The position numbers and the translations under genes were made by a program. The notes under the pieces were generated by a model that did not search any database, was not told the origin of the DNA, and was given only the letters and a program-made list of their open reading frames with translations. A stretch of 64,000 nt of DNA from Paracoccus saliphilus (GTDB lineage: Bacteria; Pseudomonadota; Alphaproteobacteria; Rhodobacterales; Rhodobacteraceae). Location: NCBI RefSeq assembly GCF_028553805.1, contig NZ_CP067140.1, forward strand, positions 4,016,001 through 4,080,000, in the 5' to 3' direction. Shown in pieces: positions 1 through 9,888 of this stretch. Position 1 is the first letter of the stretch. Every line of letters begins with the position of its first letter.

Positions 1-507
1 GCCACAGGAAATGATCCAGATAAACACGATCCAGTCACGCTCGTTGGCCGTCAGATCTTCCCACTTCCCGATCGATGCCGGGTGAGAGGTAACATGAAAA
101 TATCCTCGCGCATTTTCCGAAATACCCCGGATCGTCGCGCGCCCTTTGGCCGTCATATGCGGGTCGTTGTGATCGGACGAATCACGGATCTCGTTCAACC
201 ACAGAAGCTCATTCTTGGAGACCGGCGTCCGAAACACGCTCAGGACAGCCTTTGCAGCAGCCGGTCCGATCGACTGTTCCAGCGACAGCCGCATCAGAAG
301 GGCGGGATCTACCTCCAGCGCCCGAGCCAGGCCGGGCGCGCGACAGATTGGAACATTGTTCGCTCCGCTCTTGAGCATCGAAACGAAATTCGAGTTCCGG
401 AAGCCTGATTCAACAGCGATATCGCTCTGGGTCTTGCGGTGCTTCAGGTAATGGACATGATCTGCAATCAGCTTGGCTGCGGGGGTGCCTGCGTAGGGTT
501 TGGACAT
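1..507 (-). CDS. HTH DNA-binding protein, 3' end beyond window
   Basis: The frame is open from ATG at 507 to the window edge (169 codons, no stop), so the C-terminus is missing. The N-terminal 60 residues read as a Cro/XRE-like helix-turn-helix: a helix with HRKTQSDIA, a turn at SGFRNSNFVS, then a stretch ending ALEVDPALLMRLSLEQ, the usual tail of this fold. The rest (about residues 75-169) has no motif I recognise. It is divergent from the SH3 lipoprotein. A transcriptional regulator is likely; its target is unknown. Confidence 0.6.
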   Translation of the reverse strand, partial: MSKPYAGTPAAKLIADHVHYLKHRKTQSDIAVESGFRNSNFVSMLKSGANNVPICRAPGLARALEVDPALLMRLSLEQSIGPAAAKAVLSVFRTPVSKNELLWLNEIRDSSDHNDPHMTAKGRATIRGISENARGYFHVTSHPASIGKWEDLTANERDWIVFIWIISCG

Positions 508-509
508 AA

Positions 510-831
510 ATCTTCTCGTCTGTTGTTTAACACAGACAAGTCATACCGACCCGGGCGCTCGAGGTCGGGTGGGATTAGCGCGACAAGGTCGGGAGCTGCG
601 AAGTCCTAGGGAAAACTACCTACATGATGGGGGTGGAGGCGATGCCCAGGTTGCTCTAGACAGCCAATCCTCCGTCCCAATAACCGAGACCGCTTCGGAG
701 CGCATCCACGCGCGCTTGCCCAACCCCAAACCGGACATTAACAAACTCGAGGACACTCGTTATGAACGAGAGGCGACTAGGGAGCAGGTCGCAACGGCAG
801 GTCAAACACAAAAAACGATTGAGGACAGAAA
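510..831. other. Intergenic region without a convincing gene
   Basis: This divergent gap holds the upstream regions of the HTH gene and of the SH3 lipoprotein. One open frame crosses it (500-835), but its composition is proline/arginine/glutamine-rich low-complexity text and it overlaps both neighbouring starts. I see no strong promoter or repeat. Confidence 0.4.
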
Positions 832-1119
832 ATGAGCAATAGCAAGTTCAGCACCATATTGGCTTTGATTCTTGTCGCCGGATGTAGCACCGGTTCGGAT
901 GGAAGGGTGATGGTCAAGGGTGCTGGACCAGACGATCTCCTGAAACTACGGTCCGGGCCAGGACTGGAACATGATATAATTATGGGCCTGCCGGACGGAA
1001 CCAGATTGGTCCGCAGGGGCTGCAAGCCCACAGGTGGCCGAACGTGGTGCAGGGTGTCCTTGGCAGATTCGCCCAAGACTATGGGCTATGTCTCCGCGGA
1101 GTATCTTGCGGTCTTCTGA
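832..1119 (+). CDS. Small lipoprotein with a bacterial SH3 domain
   Basis: 95 residues. The N-terminus is a short signal peptide ending in a lipobox (LVAGC, Cys at residue 18), so the product should be lipidated and membrane-anchored on the periplasmic side. Residues about 35-95 match the bacterial SH3 (SH3b) pattern: LKLRSGPG, then a GLPDGTRL turn, a W at TWCRV and a final GYVSAEYL strand. SH3b domains usually bind cell wall or protein ligands. GAGGA-type ribosome site (gagga) lies just before the ATG. It stands alone, so its role is open. Confidence 0.75.
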   Translation: MSNSKFSTILALILVAGCSTGSDGRVMVKGAGPDDLLKLRSGPGLEHDIIMGLPDGTRLVRRGCKPTGGRTWCRVSLADSPKTMGYVSAEYLAVF

Positions 1120-1325
1120 GCACTTCAGCTTGACTCCAAAGCCCTCATGAAATTCTTCTCCTTCAGTTCATCTCCTATGAAGTAGATCTTCAGCGCTGAT
1201 CGAACCTGCACCCGAAGGAAATGACCGGTCCGAGCCGATATTGCCGGGTTCCTGTAGGGCAGCCAATGGCTGCTTCAGCGGACAAAATATGGTTTACCAG
1301 CTGGCAGAGAACCAAAACCAGATGA

Positions 1326-1982
1326 TCAGCTTTCGGCCTGACGCCGAACGGCGTCGGCAGCCTCGAAATGCGCCATTTGGTCGGCTTGGGCCTTCTTGAA
1401 AGCAGGCCGGTCCATGACCCTATCCACATAGGCTTCCGCTGCCGGTCGATCTCCGAAGGCACGAAGCTTCGCCACGCGCAGGACGTCCGCCATCATCAGG
1501 TCCGCGATGGTGAATCGACCGGCAGCAAGCCATTCTCGCTCGTTCAGGATGCGCTCCATGTGGGCCAGACGGCTTTCCAGCCAGCCGGTCAGCCCGTTCT
1601 CCTTCGCGCCTGTCACCTCAAGGAACCACCAGGGCACAGACACCATCTCGATGGAATTGAGAGCGGCGATGAACCACTGAAGGGTTTCGGCTCGCTCTTG
1701 CGGATCACGAGGCATCAGCGCCTCGCTCTTCTCCGCCAGATGCAAAACACAGGCCCCGCTCTCGAACATGTTAAGATCACCATCCGACATGAAGGGAACC
1801 TGCCCGAATGGCTGACAAGCAAGATGGTCTGGACCGCCTTCCCCGAATGGCACGGTTCGGACGGAATAAGGAAGGCCTGCCTCCTCACACGCCCATCTCA
1901 GTCGCATGTCGCGAACGAAGCCGGCAGGGCCATTCGTCATTGGCACCCAGTCGAGGGTCCAGATTGTTATGTTCTCGTGCAT
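1326..1982 (-). CDS. Glutathione S-transferase family protein
   Basis: 218 residues from the ATG at 1982, chosen over the longer frame because the family fold starts here (thioredoxin-like strand TIWTLDWVP) and gagga precedes it. The N-terminal thioredoxin-like domain carries the cis-proline (QVPFMSDGD) and the glutathione gamma-glutamyl contact ESGA. The C-terminal all-helical domain carries the conserved FTIADLMMADVLR element, equivalent to the GST N-capping box. A cytosolic detoxification or conjugating enzyme is likely; the substrate cannot be told. It stands as a single gene. Confidence 0.8.
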   Translation of the reverse strand: MHENITIWTLDWVPMTNGPAGFVRDMRLRWACEEAGLPYSVRTVPFGEGGPDHLACQPFGQVPFMSDGDLNMFESGACVLHLAEKSEALMPRDPQERAETLQWFIAALNSIEMVSVPWWFLEVTGAKENGLTGWLESRLAHMERILNEREWLAAGRFTIADLMMADVLRVAKLRAFGDRPAAEAYVDRVMDRPAFKKAQADQMAHFEAADAVRRQAES

Positions 1983-2992
1983 TCCCAAGTCCTCGAAGCA
2001 AAAATTTAGAGCAACTTTCTCGCAAGTATAGAGATAAAACGGACCTTCATGCCAACCGCAGCGAAAGTTCACTCCGTCCGTATGGCAGTCATTGTCTTCA
2101 GCGTTTGCGTCAACCTGGTTGAGCGACATCGTCACCTCGCCAGCAACAATCGTTTTCCGGCATAGTCATTTCATGACTTTGTCACGTGCCGCCAATATTC
2201 TGAATTTAGCGGTGTCGCCCTTTTTCGCCGCATTGGGGAACTACTCACTCGCGTCATCCTTTTGGCGCGGGTTTTCTTTGCCCCTGGATCATGCACCGTC
2301 TTGGATGGATGCAAGCAAATGAACCAATTTCATATGCCGACACCACACAGCGCGCATTCCGCTTGATCGGCGAGGTCATTGATCGGCAGTCTGTCAGTCA
2401 GGGCCAACGTTCAACAGGGAAAGCCCAAGCCCGCAACGCTCTTCCCTGCGGGTGTCTGCCCCACGCGACCCTCCTCCCGAAGCTCGCGTGGGGCATCTCC
2501 CGCTAAAAAAGCGACGCAACCTTCCCAATTGCATCAGCTTTCTCCTCCCTCCGATCCAGACACGATTGAACGGGAGGTCCTTTTGAGTCAACGAAAACAT
2601 CATGCCTGGTCGATGCGCTGCCAAACGTAAACGCGCGGATCATCAGTTCGATGGCCAGGCGTTACGAGAGTCACCAATGCGGTAGGGAAGCGTCAGTGAC
2701 GGCAGGTTCCGGCTCCCACCCTCCTTACCGCCGAGCAGGCACTTTTGCCTCTCCACGAGGCTCACTGCAGGCATCCTGAGCCGACCATATTACGAAGAGC
2801 TGTCCTACCGGCGTTCGTTCGTGAGGCCCGGTCCTGCCCAGAGCCAACCGAAATCATATTCGGCCATCGGTGTGCCAACCTGGTGGGCGCTAACGTTTTC
2901 CAGCTACGTCAGCCAAGCAATCACGTGGTTTCTCCCTGTGGTCGTTCGGAACGCTTCCCGAAGCCTGAGGGCGAAAGGTTTGTGTATTGCTG
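1983..2992. other. 1 kb stretch with no recognisable intact gene
   Basis: Only short frames occur, none with a domain signature. One 50-residue frame starting at 2172 on the plus strand is hydrophobic at its start (LNLAVSPFFAALG) and could be the head of a truncated membrane protein, but it has no family match I know. With the IS5 scrap that follows, the stretch looks like decayed DNA. Confidence 0.4.
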
Positions 2993-3151
2993 ATCGATCG
3001 GATGAAAGGCAGCATGAACACCAAGCTCCATGCCGCCCAAAACGCAAGAGGCCGTTCGCTCAGGTTTCTCATGAAGGGGGATAGGGCAGCAGCTACGCTG
3101 GAGCAACAGTTTTGCCGAGCAGCCTGCCATGGCAAATGTCCGGAGGCTTAG
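2993..3151 (+). pseudogene. Fragment of an IS5-family transposase
   Basis: This frame contains KGSMNTKLHA followed by GRSLRFLMKGD. The same region in the IS5-type transposase at 51.7-52.6 kb reads KGGMNTKLHA then GRPLDLFVTDGQ. The match covers about 30 residues and stops after AAATLEQQ; the upstream and downstream halves of the gene are absent. No terminal repeats are seen, so it is a remnant rather than an element. Confidence 0.5.
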
Positions 3152-3266
3152 CTTTTCGCCGTCACGTTCCTACGGTGATAAAACTGCGAATCCCAGCACT
3201 GCGAAACCATCAATTGCGCAGGCTGGACACGCGGACAAACACCGACCAACATGCTCCTGCGATCCC

Positions 3267-4085
3267 CTATCGTGCCAGCCCTAACTCCCGCAGATATTGC
3301 ACCGATGGCAGGATGCCCGCCTTGTCCCGCAATTCCAGGATCAACCGGGGTTGGTCGCCAAGTGGCACCAGAGCATTGAAAACGGATGGCCAGTTAATGC
3401 TGCCCTTGCCGATCGCCCAATGCCTGTCTGCGTAGCCATCAGTGTCCTGAAGGTGCAGGTGATGCAATGAACCGCCCGCCCGGTGGATGAAGTAATCCAC
3501 CGGCGCCGCACCGGTCGAGCCATGCGCATAATGGGCATGACCCGTATCGATCGAGACAGCGACGGCGGAACTGTCGAAACTCTCGGCCAGATGGCGCCGG
3601 GCGTCGGGATCCTTGTCCTCGATGTTCTCCAGCACCATGGTCACGCCAATCTCTTCGGCCCGCGGGATCACCGGCGCGAGTGTCGTATGAACCAGTTCGG
3701 AGATCCGCTCGCGCGCACCCGGGAGATTGTCGAGATTGTTATAGTCCCAGGTCGAATAGGGGCTGTGTATGACCATCTGGGTTGCGCCAAGTGCTTCGCA
3801 GACTGCAAGACCCTGCTCCATCCGCCGGGTCACGATGGCACGCATATCGGGATCGGGATTGGCAAGATGCAGCCCCCAGAACGGGCCGTGGATGCCCAAC
3901 CGGCCAGTGTATCCGTCCAGCAGCCCCCGTGCCCGGTCAACGATGGGACGCCAATCTCCATTCAGAACCTTGGCATCAATGAAATCCTGAAGTTCAAGAT
4001 CGCGCTGATCCTCGATGATCCAATCGCGCAGGGTTTCAAGGGTATCGAGCGGCATGGCCGCTCCGAGCAGTGGCAGGCTGGTCAT
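3267..4085 (-). CDS. Sugar phosphate isomerase/epimerase-like TIM-barrel protein
   Basis: 272 residues, typical length for xylose isomerase-like TIM barrels (AP endonuclease family 2 fold). Metal and substrate positions seen: HGPF at about 70, VIHSPYS at about 105, LENIED near 150 (the Glu of the metal site), DTGHAHY near 180, HLHLQDTDG near 205 and LELRD near 250. It is divergent from the transporter/diesterase operon that begins at 4328, with 240 bp between. It may act on a sugar released by that pathway; that link is inference. Confidence 0.75.
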   Translation of the reverse strand: MTSLPLLGAAMPLDTLETLRDWIIEDQRDLELQDFIDAKVLNGDWRPIVDRARGLLDGYTGRLGIHGPFWGLHLANPDPDMRAIVTRRMEQGLAVCEALGATQMVIHSPYSTWDYNNLDNLPGARERISELVHTTLAPVIPRAEEIGVTMVLENIEDKDPDARRHLAESFDSSAVAVSIDTGHAHYAHGSTGAAPVDYFIHRAGGSLHHLHLQDTDGYADRHWAIGKGSINWPSVFNALVPLGDQPRLILELRDKAGILPSVQYLRELGLAR

Positions 4086-4327
4086 TGAAACAGGTCTTCC
4101 GGTTGTTGCGAATGCATGGATGCACCGAAGTGGTTAGGAGGACTCGGTGACAGCCGGATGACGATTTCAGCACATCTCGGGCAAAAACCCTGAGCTTGGG
4201 CAAATGTAACCCAAACTTCGCGAAACGGTTGTCCACTTGTTACAAAACCGGAGTTAACGGGCCGCATGGAGGCCCAACCAGAGCCGCTCACCCTGACAAT
4301 CCATCCCTTCCGGGAATGAGGAGATAT

Positions 4328-5971
4328 ATGATGATCACACTCAACCGTCGCCATGCGCTTGGCCTGATGGGCGCAGCCACGGGCAGCTTGATCCTGCCCG
4401 GATATCTGCGCGCACAGGGCACACGTCCCTCCGTGACCATCGCCGTGCAGAAGATCACCAACAACAACACTCTCGATATCTGGAACGAGCAGTCGAATGT
4501 TGGCGAACGGGTCTTCTTCCCCAATCTCTGGGAAGGGCTGATCCTTCGCAACTGGATGGGCGACCAGGGACCGCAGCCGGGGCTGGCGACGGAGTGGACG
4601 CGGATCGACGACAAGACTATCGAACTGAAACTTCGTGAAGGCGTGAGATTCCACAACGGTGACGAGATGACGGCCGAGGACGTGGCTTTCTCGTTCTCTC
4701 CCGAGCGGGTATTCGGCGAGACCCAGCCCGCAGGCGGCAAGACCATTTTTGCCGAGAATTTCAAGCCCGAAACCGCCAAGGATCTGCCCGCCAACATACC
4801 GGGAATCGGTCGTCGCCTGTGGCCTGCCCTAGCCGGTGTCGAGGTCGTCGACAAATATACCGTGCGCTTCCACAACGCGACCCCGGATGTGACGCTGGAA
4901 GGGCGCCTCTATGCCTTCGGTAGCCAGATTGCCAATCGCCGCGCATGGGACGAAGCGGAAACATATGCGGAATGGGCGAACAAGCCTGTGACGACCGGAC
5001 CCTATATGGTCGAGGAATATCGCCCGGATGTCTCTTTGACCCTCGTCGCTTTCGACGATTACTGGGGCGGTCACCCTCCGCTGGAGCGCATCACATTCGT
5101 CGAAGTGCCGGAGGTGTCGAGCCGTATCAACGGCCTGCTGTCCGGAGAATACGACTTCGCCTGCGACCTGCCCCCGGATCAGATCGGCACGGTCATGGAC
5201 ACGGACGGTTTCGAGGTTCAAAGCTCGACCATCTGGAATCACCGGATCTCGGTCTTCAATACCCAGAACGAAATCCTCGCCGATCCCCTGGTCCGCCGCG
5301 CCATGACCCATGCCATCGACCGCGACGCGATCGTGCAGGCGCTTTGGGGTGGAATGACCAAGATCCCTGCCGGGCTGCAATTCGAAAGCTTCCGGTCCTC
5401 GGACATGTTCATCGACAACTGGACCGTTCCGGAATTCAACCCGGACCTGGCCCGTGACTTGTTGAAACAGGCCAATTACAAGGGCGATGCGATCCCGTTC
5501 CGCCTGCTGAACAACTACTACATCAACCAGGTTCCCAATGGTCAGATCATGGTCGAGATGTGGCAACAGGTCGGTCTGAATGTCGAGATCGAGATGAAGG
5601 AGAACTGGAGCCAGATCCACGATCCGTCCGGTATCAAAGGTGTTCGCGACTGGTCGGCCTCGAACAATATTAACGACCCGATCACGCCGATGGTCGTGCA
5701 ATATGGTCCGAACGGCGAGGTTCAGCAGAAAAAGGACTGGACCAATGCCGAGTTCAATGACCTGTCGATTGTCATGGAAACCTCGACCGATCACGGCAAG
5801 CGCAAGAAGGCCATCGCCCGGATGCTGGAGATCGTGGAGCGCGAAGATCCCGCCTATCAGGTGCTGCACCAGAACGCTGTCTTTACCGGCATGCGCTCTG
5901 AACTGAACTGGAAGGCGGCACCGGCCTTTGCCATGGATTTCCGCGCCTCCAACTGGCCGTCGAACAGCTGA
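4328..5971 (+). CDS. ABC transporter substrate-binding protein, peptide/opine family (SBP_bac_5), Tat-type signal
   Basis: 547 residues. I chose ATG 4328 because gaggag sits just upstream and the twin-arginine leader (NRRHALGLMGA) then starts near the N-terminus, ending at LRAQG. The body is family 5 solute-binding protein: EGLILRNW, LREGVRFHNGDEMTAEDVAFSF, TGPYMVEEYRPD and RRAMTHAIDRDAIV. It would deliver ligand to the permeases encoded at 8051-9864. With a glycerophosphodiesterase-like enzyme and a phosphatase downstream, the ligand may be a phosphodiester rather than a peptide (inference). Confidence 0.9.
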   Translation: MMITLNRRHALGLMGAATGSLILPGYLRAQGTRPSVTIAVQKITNNNTLDIWNEQSNVGERVFFPNLWEGLILRNWMGDQGPQPGLATEWTRIDDKTIELKLREGVRFHNGDEMTAEDVAFSFSPERVFGETQPAGGKTIFAENFKPETAKDLPANIPGIGRRLWPALAGVEVVDKYTVRFHNATPDVTLEGRLYAFGSQIANRRAWDEAETYAEWANKPVTTGPYMVEEYRPDVSLTLVAFDDYWGGHPPLERITFVEVPEVSSRINGLLSGEYDFACDLPPDQIGTVMDTDGFEVQSSTIWNHRISVFNTQNEILADPLVRRAMTHAIDRDAIVQALWGGMTKIPAGLQFESFRSSDMFIDNWTVPEFNPDLARDLLKQANYKGDAIPFRLLNNYYINQVPNGQIMVEMWQQVGLNVEIEMKENWSQIHDPSGIKGVRDWSASNNINDPITPMVVQYGPNGEVQQKKDWTNAEFNDLSIVMETSTDHGKRKKAIARMLEIVEREDPAYQVLHQNAVFTGMRSELNWKAAPAFAMDFRASNWPSNS

Positions 5972-5987
5972 CATCGTCATCGACCTT

Positions 5988-6017
5988 GTCCCGGCGGGCG
6001 ATGCCGCTCGCCGGGAC
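5988..6017 (+). terminator. Intercistronic stem-loop after the binding-protein gene
   Basis: GTCCCGGCGGGC pairs with GCTCGCCGGGAC (12 bp, one mismatch) around a 6-nt loop, 16 nt after the stop codon. There is no T run, so it more likely protects the upstream mRNA end or attenuates than fully terminates; the downstream transporter genes have no obvious separate promoter. Confidence 0.6.
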
Positions 6018-6064
6018 GCTGATTCCCGCCGGCAAGGCGGTGGCTTGACGAGAAAGGAAGGCAG

Positions 6065-7057
6065 ATGGCCAATCTGATCGAGATCCGGGATCTTCGGGTC
6101 GCTTTCGATGGCGTCCCGGTATTGCATGGCATCGACCTCGACATTGCCGCAGGCGAAGCGCTTGGGCTGGTCGGGGAAAGCGGTTGCGGCAAATCCGTTA
6201 CCTGGCTTGCGGCGCTAAGCTTGCTGCCCGCCAAGGCGCGGGTGGAGGGTTCGGTGCGCCTTGAGGCGTCCGAACTTGCCGGCGCGTCCCGCTCGCGGCT
6301 GGAAACAGTGCGGGGTGGACGTGTCGCCATGATTTTTCAGGATCCCGCCAGCGCCTTGAATCCGGTGCAAAGAGTGGGAAAACAGCTTTGCGAGGCGCTG
6401 CGCCTGCATCGCGGCCTGAGGGGAAGCGCAGGCAGGGCCGCTGCGCTGGAACTCATGGATATGGTCGGCATTCCTGACGCGCGTGGCCGGTTCGGCCTCT
6501 TCCCGCATGAGTTTTCCGGAGGGCAATGCCAGCGCCTGATGATCGCCATGGCACTTGCCGGAGAGCCGGACCTGCTCATCGCCGATGAACCCACAACTGC
6601 GCTCGATGCCACGATCCAGGCGCAAATCCTCGACCTGCTGGCGCGGCTGCGGCGCGAGATGAGCATGGCGATGGTCTTTATCAGCCATGATCTGGGCGCC
6701 GTCGCACAGGTCTGCGAGCGGGTCTGCGTGATGTATGCTGGCCGCATCGTCGAACAGGGGCCGGTCGGCCAACTTTTCGAGATCCCGCGGCATCCCTATA
6801 CCCGCGGTCTTTTCGACGCGCTTCCACGGCTTGACGGGCCACGCATTCCGTTGACGCCAATTCCCGGCACCGTGCCGGATCCGCGCAAGATGCCTCGGGG
6901 ATGCGCATTCGCGCCGCGCTGTGCCCATGCGCGTGATTTCTGCCAATCGGAACAGCCCGATCTGCTTCCGCAGAGAGATGGGCGGTATCTGGCCTGCGCC
7001 TATCCGCTCCCCGAAGCCGCCACGGCAATCCGATCAAAGGAAGAGGTCCTGCAATGA
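6065..7057 (+). CDS. ABC transporter ATP-binding protein (DppD/OppD type)
   Basis: 330 residues. Walker A GESGCGKS at 37-44, Q-loop at MIFQDP, signature FSGGQCQR at 150, Walker [13 protein letters not shown] at 170-181, and H-loop FISHD. The C-terminal oligopeptide-type extension has the cysteine cluster RGCAFAPRC...ARDFC typical of DppD/OppD subunits. It should pair with the next ATPase on the cytoplasmic face of the importer. Its stop overlaps the next start in ATGA, so the two are translationally coupled. Confidence 0.92.
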   Translation: MANLIEIRDLRVAFDGVPVLHGIDLDIAAGEALGLVGESGCGKSVTWLAALSLLPAKARVEGSVRLEASELAGASRSRLETVRGGRVAMIFQDPASALNPVQRVGKQLCEALRLHRGLRGSAGRAAALELMDMVGIPDARGRFGLFPHEFSGGQCQRLMIAMALAGEPDLLIADEPTTALDATIQAQILDLLARLRREMSMAMVFISHDLGAVAQVCERVCVMYAGRIVEQGPVGQLFEIPRHPYTRGLFDALPRLDGPRIPLTPIPGTVPDPRKMPRGCAFAPRCAHARDFCQSEQPDLLPQRDGRYLACAYPLPEAATAIRSKEEVLQ

Positions 7058-8040
7058 CCGTCCTTCTCGAAGCAGACAACCTTGTCCGTATCTATTCCAG
7101 CCGCCAGGGGATTCTCGGCAAGCCCACACCAATTCGCGCCGTGGACGGGGTCAGTTTGCGCGTCCGGCACGGCGAAACCCTTGGAATCGTCGGCGAAAGC
7201 GGATCCGGAAAATCTACGCTCGGGCGGATGCTTCTGGGTGTCGATCCGGCGCAAGGCGGCGAGGTGCGATATGACGGCACGCCGATGCCCGCGCCGGGCA
7301 CACCGGCATGGCGTGCGCTTCGCGCCAGGATGCAGATGATCTACCAGGACCCGCTGGCGGCACTGGACCGGCGCCTGACCATCGCGGCGCAAATAGCCGA
7401 ACCGCTGGAAATTCACGGTATCGGCGACAAGCCCGAACAGGCGGAACGTGTCGCGGACCTGATCGCCTCGGTGGGGCTCCGCCCCGATCAGGCCAACCGT
7501 TATCCGCATGAACTTTCGGGCGGGCAGCGCCAGCGAGTCGTGATCGCCCGAGCGCTGGCCACACGCCCCGATCTGCTGGTTTGCGACGAACCGGTATCGG
7601 CGCTCGACGTATCCATCCAGGCACAGGTCGTGAACCTGCTACGCGATCTGCAGCAGCGCAACGGGCTGAGCATGGTCTTCATCAGCCACGATCTCAAAGT
7701 GGTGCGCAATCTCTGTGACCGGGTGGCCGTGATGTATCTTGGCCGCATCGTCGAGGAAGGGGCCGTCGAGGATTTGTTTGCCTCGCCGCGTCATCCCTAC
7801 ACACAGGCGCTGATTTCTTCGGTTCCCCAACCCGGACGCCCGCTTGACGGGCGGATCATCCTGCAGGGCGAGCCTCCGAACCCGGCAAGCCGCCCGGATG
7901 GTTGCGCCTTCCACCCGCGCTGCGTGCATGCGACCGCACTCTGCCGTGGCGAAACTCCGGTCCTGCGCCGAAACGAGCCTGGCCACAGCACCGCCTGCCA
8001 TCTCGTTGACGGCGCCCAATCCGCCTCGAAAGCAGCGTGA
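7054..8040 (+). CDS. ABC transporter ATP-binding protein (DppF/OppF type)
   Basis: 328 residues. Walker A GESGSGKS at 47-54, signature LSGGQRQR at 154, Walker B LLVCDEPVSALD at 174, H-loop FISHD, and the C-terminal GCAFHPRC cysteine region. This is the second ATPase of the heterodimeric pair that drives family-5 importers. It overlaps the preceding gene by 4 nt and is followed after 10 nt by the permease, so it belongs to the same operon. Confidence 0.92.
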   Translation: MTVLLEADNLVRIYSSRQGILGKPTPIRAVDGVSLRVRHGETLGIVGESGSGKSTLGRMLLGVDPAQGGEVRYDGTPMPAPGTPAWRALRARMQMIYQDPLAALDRRLTIAAQIAEPLEIHGIGDKPEQAERVADLIASVGLRPDQANRYPHELSGGQRQRVVIARALATRPDLLVCDEPVSALDVSIQAQVVNLLRDLQQRNGLSMVFISHDLKVVRNLCDRVAVMYLGRIVEEGAVEDLFASPRHPYTQALISSVPQPGRPLDGRIILQGEPPNPASRPDGCAFHPRCVHATALCRGETPVLRRNEPGHSTACHLVDGAQSASKAA

Positions 8041-8050
8041 GGAGCATCTG

Positions 8051-8977
8051 ATGATCCGCTTCGTTTCCATCCGCCTGCTGCGCGCCGCCGTCACGGTGCT
8101 TGCGGTCATGACATTCGCCTTTTTGGTGCTCCGCCTGTCCGGAGACCCTGCCGAAGTGATGCTGGGCCCCGATGTGCCGCAGGACGTCATCAACGCATTT
8201 CGCGCCCAATGGGGACTCGATGCTCCGCTCTGGCAACAGTATTTTTCCTATCTCGGCGCCATTTTCACCGGAGATTTCGGCCTGTCGATGCGCGACCGTT
8301 CGCCAGCGATCGACCTGGTGATGGAGCGGGTGCCGGCCACATTGCAACTGACCCTCCCTGCCCTGCTGCTGAAACTGGGCATCGGTATCCCCGCAGGGAT
8401 CTATGCGGCGCTGCACCGTGACAGCAGCATCGACCGGGGCGTGATCCTGTTGGCCGTCCTCGGGTTCACCATCCCCTCCTTCGTGATGGGGCTGGTGCTG
8501 GTGCTGATCTTCGCCGTCACATGGAACATACTGCCCTCGGGCGGATTTGGCACATGGCAGCATGCGATCCTGCCCGCCATCACCATCTCGATCGGCGGCA
8601 TCGGCATCCTCGCCCGTTTCTCTCGCTCGGCGATGATCGAGGTGATGGGGCAACCCTATATCCGCACGGCCTCGGCCAAGGGGGTGAAATGGCGCGACGT
8701 GGTCCGGGGTCATGCCCTGCCCAACGCGGCGGTGCCCATCGTGACCATCGTGGGTTTCATGGTTGGTTCGCTTATTGCCGGGGCCGTGGTGGTCGAGACG
8801 ATTTTCTCATGGCCAGGCATCGGACGGCTGTTGATCGTTTCCGTCAGTAACCGGGATCTGGCCGTGGTCCAGTGCATCCTGCTGCTGATCGCCGCGGTGA
8901 TGGTCGTCTCCAACCTGGTCGTCGACCTGCTTTATGGCTGGCTCGATCCCCGGCTGCGCAGCCAGACCGCTCATTGA
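8051..8977 (+). CDS. ABC transporter permease (DppB type)
   Basis: 308 residues from ATG 8051, which has gagga upstream (gtgaggagcatctg). Membrane segments are evident from the first residues (RAAVTVLAVMTFAFLVLRLSG). The EAA cytoplasmic loop that contacts the ATPase is seen at GQPYIRTASAKGVKWRDV, followed by AVVVETIFSWPGIGRLL, the standard DppB signature. It forms the inner-membrane channel with the next permease. Confidence 0.92.
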   Translation: MIRFVSIRLLRAAVTVLAVMTFAFLVLRLSGDPAEVMLGPDVPQDVINAFRAQWGLDAPLWQQYFSYLGAIFTGDFGLSMRDRSPAIDLVMERVPATLQLTLPALLLKLGIGIPAGIYAALHRDSSIDRGVILLAVLGFTIPSFVMGLVLVLIFAVTWNILPSGGFGTWQHAILPAITISIGGIGILARFSRSAMIEVMGQPYIRTASAKGVKWRDVVRGHALPNAAVPIVTIVGFMVGSLIAGAVVVETIFSWPGIGRLLIVSVSNRDLAVVQCILLLIAAVMVVSNLVVDLLYGWLDPRLRSQTAH

Positions 8978-8991
8978 CCCGAGGATATCCC

Positions 8992-9864
8992 ATGGCATTC
9001 GTCAACCCTTCCGATACGGCAATCGAACCGCAGCGCAAGATGATCCGTAGGATCACAGCCATCCCCGGGATGGTGATCTTTGGCCTGTTCTGGCTTGGCC
9101 TGATCGTGCTTTGCGCAGTATTTGTCGATTTGCTGCGCCCCTATGACATCACCCAGATGGACCTGTCGGCCCGACTCTTGCCACCCGGCACGCCCGGCCA
9201 CTGGCTCGGCACTGACGAGTTGGGGCGCGACGTGCTCTCGCGGTTGATCCAGTCGGTTCGCGTCTCGCTGGTGATCGCGTTCGGGGCGACGATCATCTCG
9301 GCCATCTTCGGCACCACCCTGGGATTCCTTGCGGCCAAGTTCCGGGGTGTGGTCGAACATTTCGTCGTCATGCTCGCCGATTTTCAGGCTGCGCTACCCT
9401 TCCTGATCATGTCGCTGGCGGTGCTTGCCTTCTTCGGCTCTTCCATGGTGTTGCTGGTCTGCCTGATGGGTTTTTACGGATGGGAGCGCTATGCCCGCAT
9501 CGCCCGCGGCCTTGCTATCTCGGCAGGCGCACAGGGATATGCGGAAGCGGTTGTGCAACTCGGTGCCACGCCGCGCCGCGTCTATCTGCGCCATATCCTG
9601 CCCAATGTCGCCTCTACCCTCATCGTTTCGATGACCCTGACCTTTCCCGAAATCATCCTGATGGAATCGGGGCTGTCCTTCCTCGGCCTTGGTGTGCAGC
9701 CCCCGGAAACGAGTCTTGGCAACATGGTCGGTTTCGGGCGCGAATACCTGACCACCGCGCCATGGATAATGCTGTTTCCGGCCATTCTGATCATGCTGAC
9801 CACGCTGTCGATCTCACTGGTCGGCGATTGGCTACGTGACAAGCTTGACCCGACGATCCGCTGA
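8992..9864 (+). CDS. ABC transporter permease (DppC type)
   Basis: 290 residues from ATG 8992. It has the DppC features: first membrane helix at PGMVIFGLFWLGLIVLCAVF, the periplasmic GTDELGRDVLSRL motif, and an EAA loop near AEAVVQLGATPRRVYLRHILPN, then SGLSFLGLGVQPP. It begins 14 nt after the DppB-type gene, and the two should form the heterodimeric pore. Confidence 0.92.
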   Translation: MAFVNPSDTAIEPQRKMIRRITAIPGMVIFGLFWLGLIVLCAVFVDLLRPYDITQMDLSARLLPPGTPGHWLGTDELGRDVLSRLIQSVRVSLVIAFGATIISAIFGTTLGFLAAKFRGVVEHFVVMLADFQAALPFLIMSLAVLAFFGSSMVLLVCLMGFYGWERYARIARGLAISAGAQGYAEAVVQLGATPRRVYLRHILPNVASTLIVSMTLTFPEIILMESGLSFLGLGVQPPETSLGNMVGFGREYLTTAPWIMLFPAILIMLTTLSISLVGDWLRDKLDPTIR

Positions 9865-9888
9865 CATTGCAACCATAAGGACAATCCC

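Noticed and set aside
500..835. 111-residue plus-strand frame in the first intergenic region
   Set aside because: It overlaps both the HTH gene start and the SH3 lipoprotein start, has no ribosome site and low-complexity composition.
4829..6127. 432-residue antisense frame over the first binding-protein gene
   Set aside because: It is a shadow of the clearly coding opposite strand; high-GC codon bias produces long antisense frames and no domain is present.
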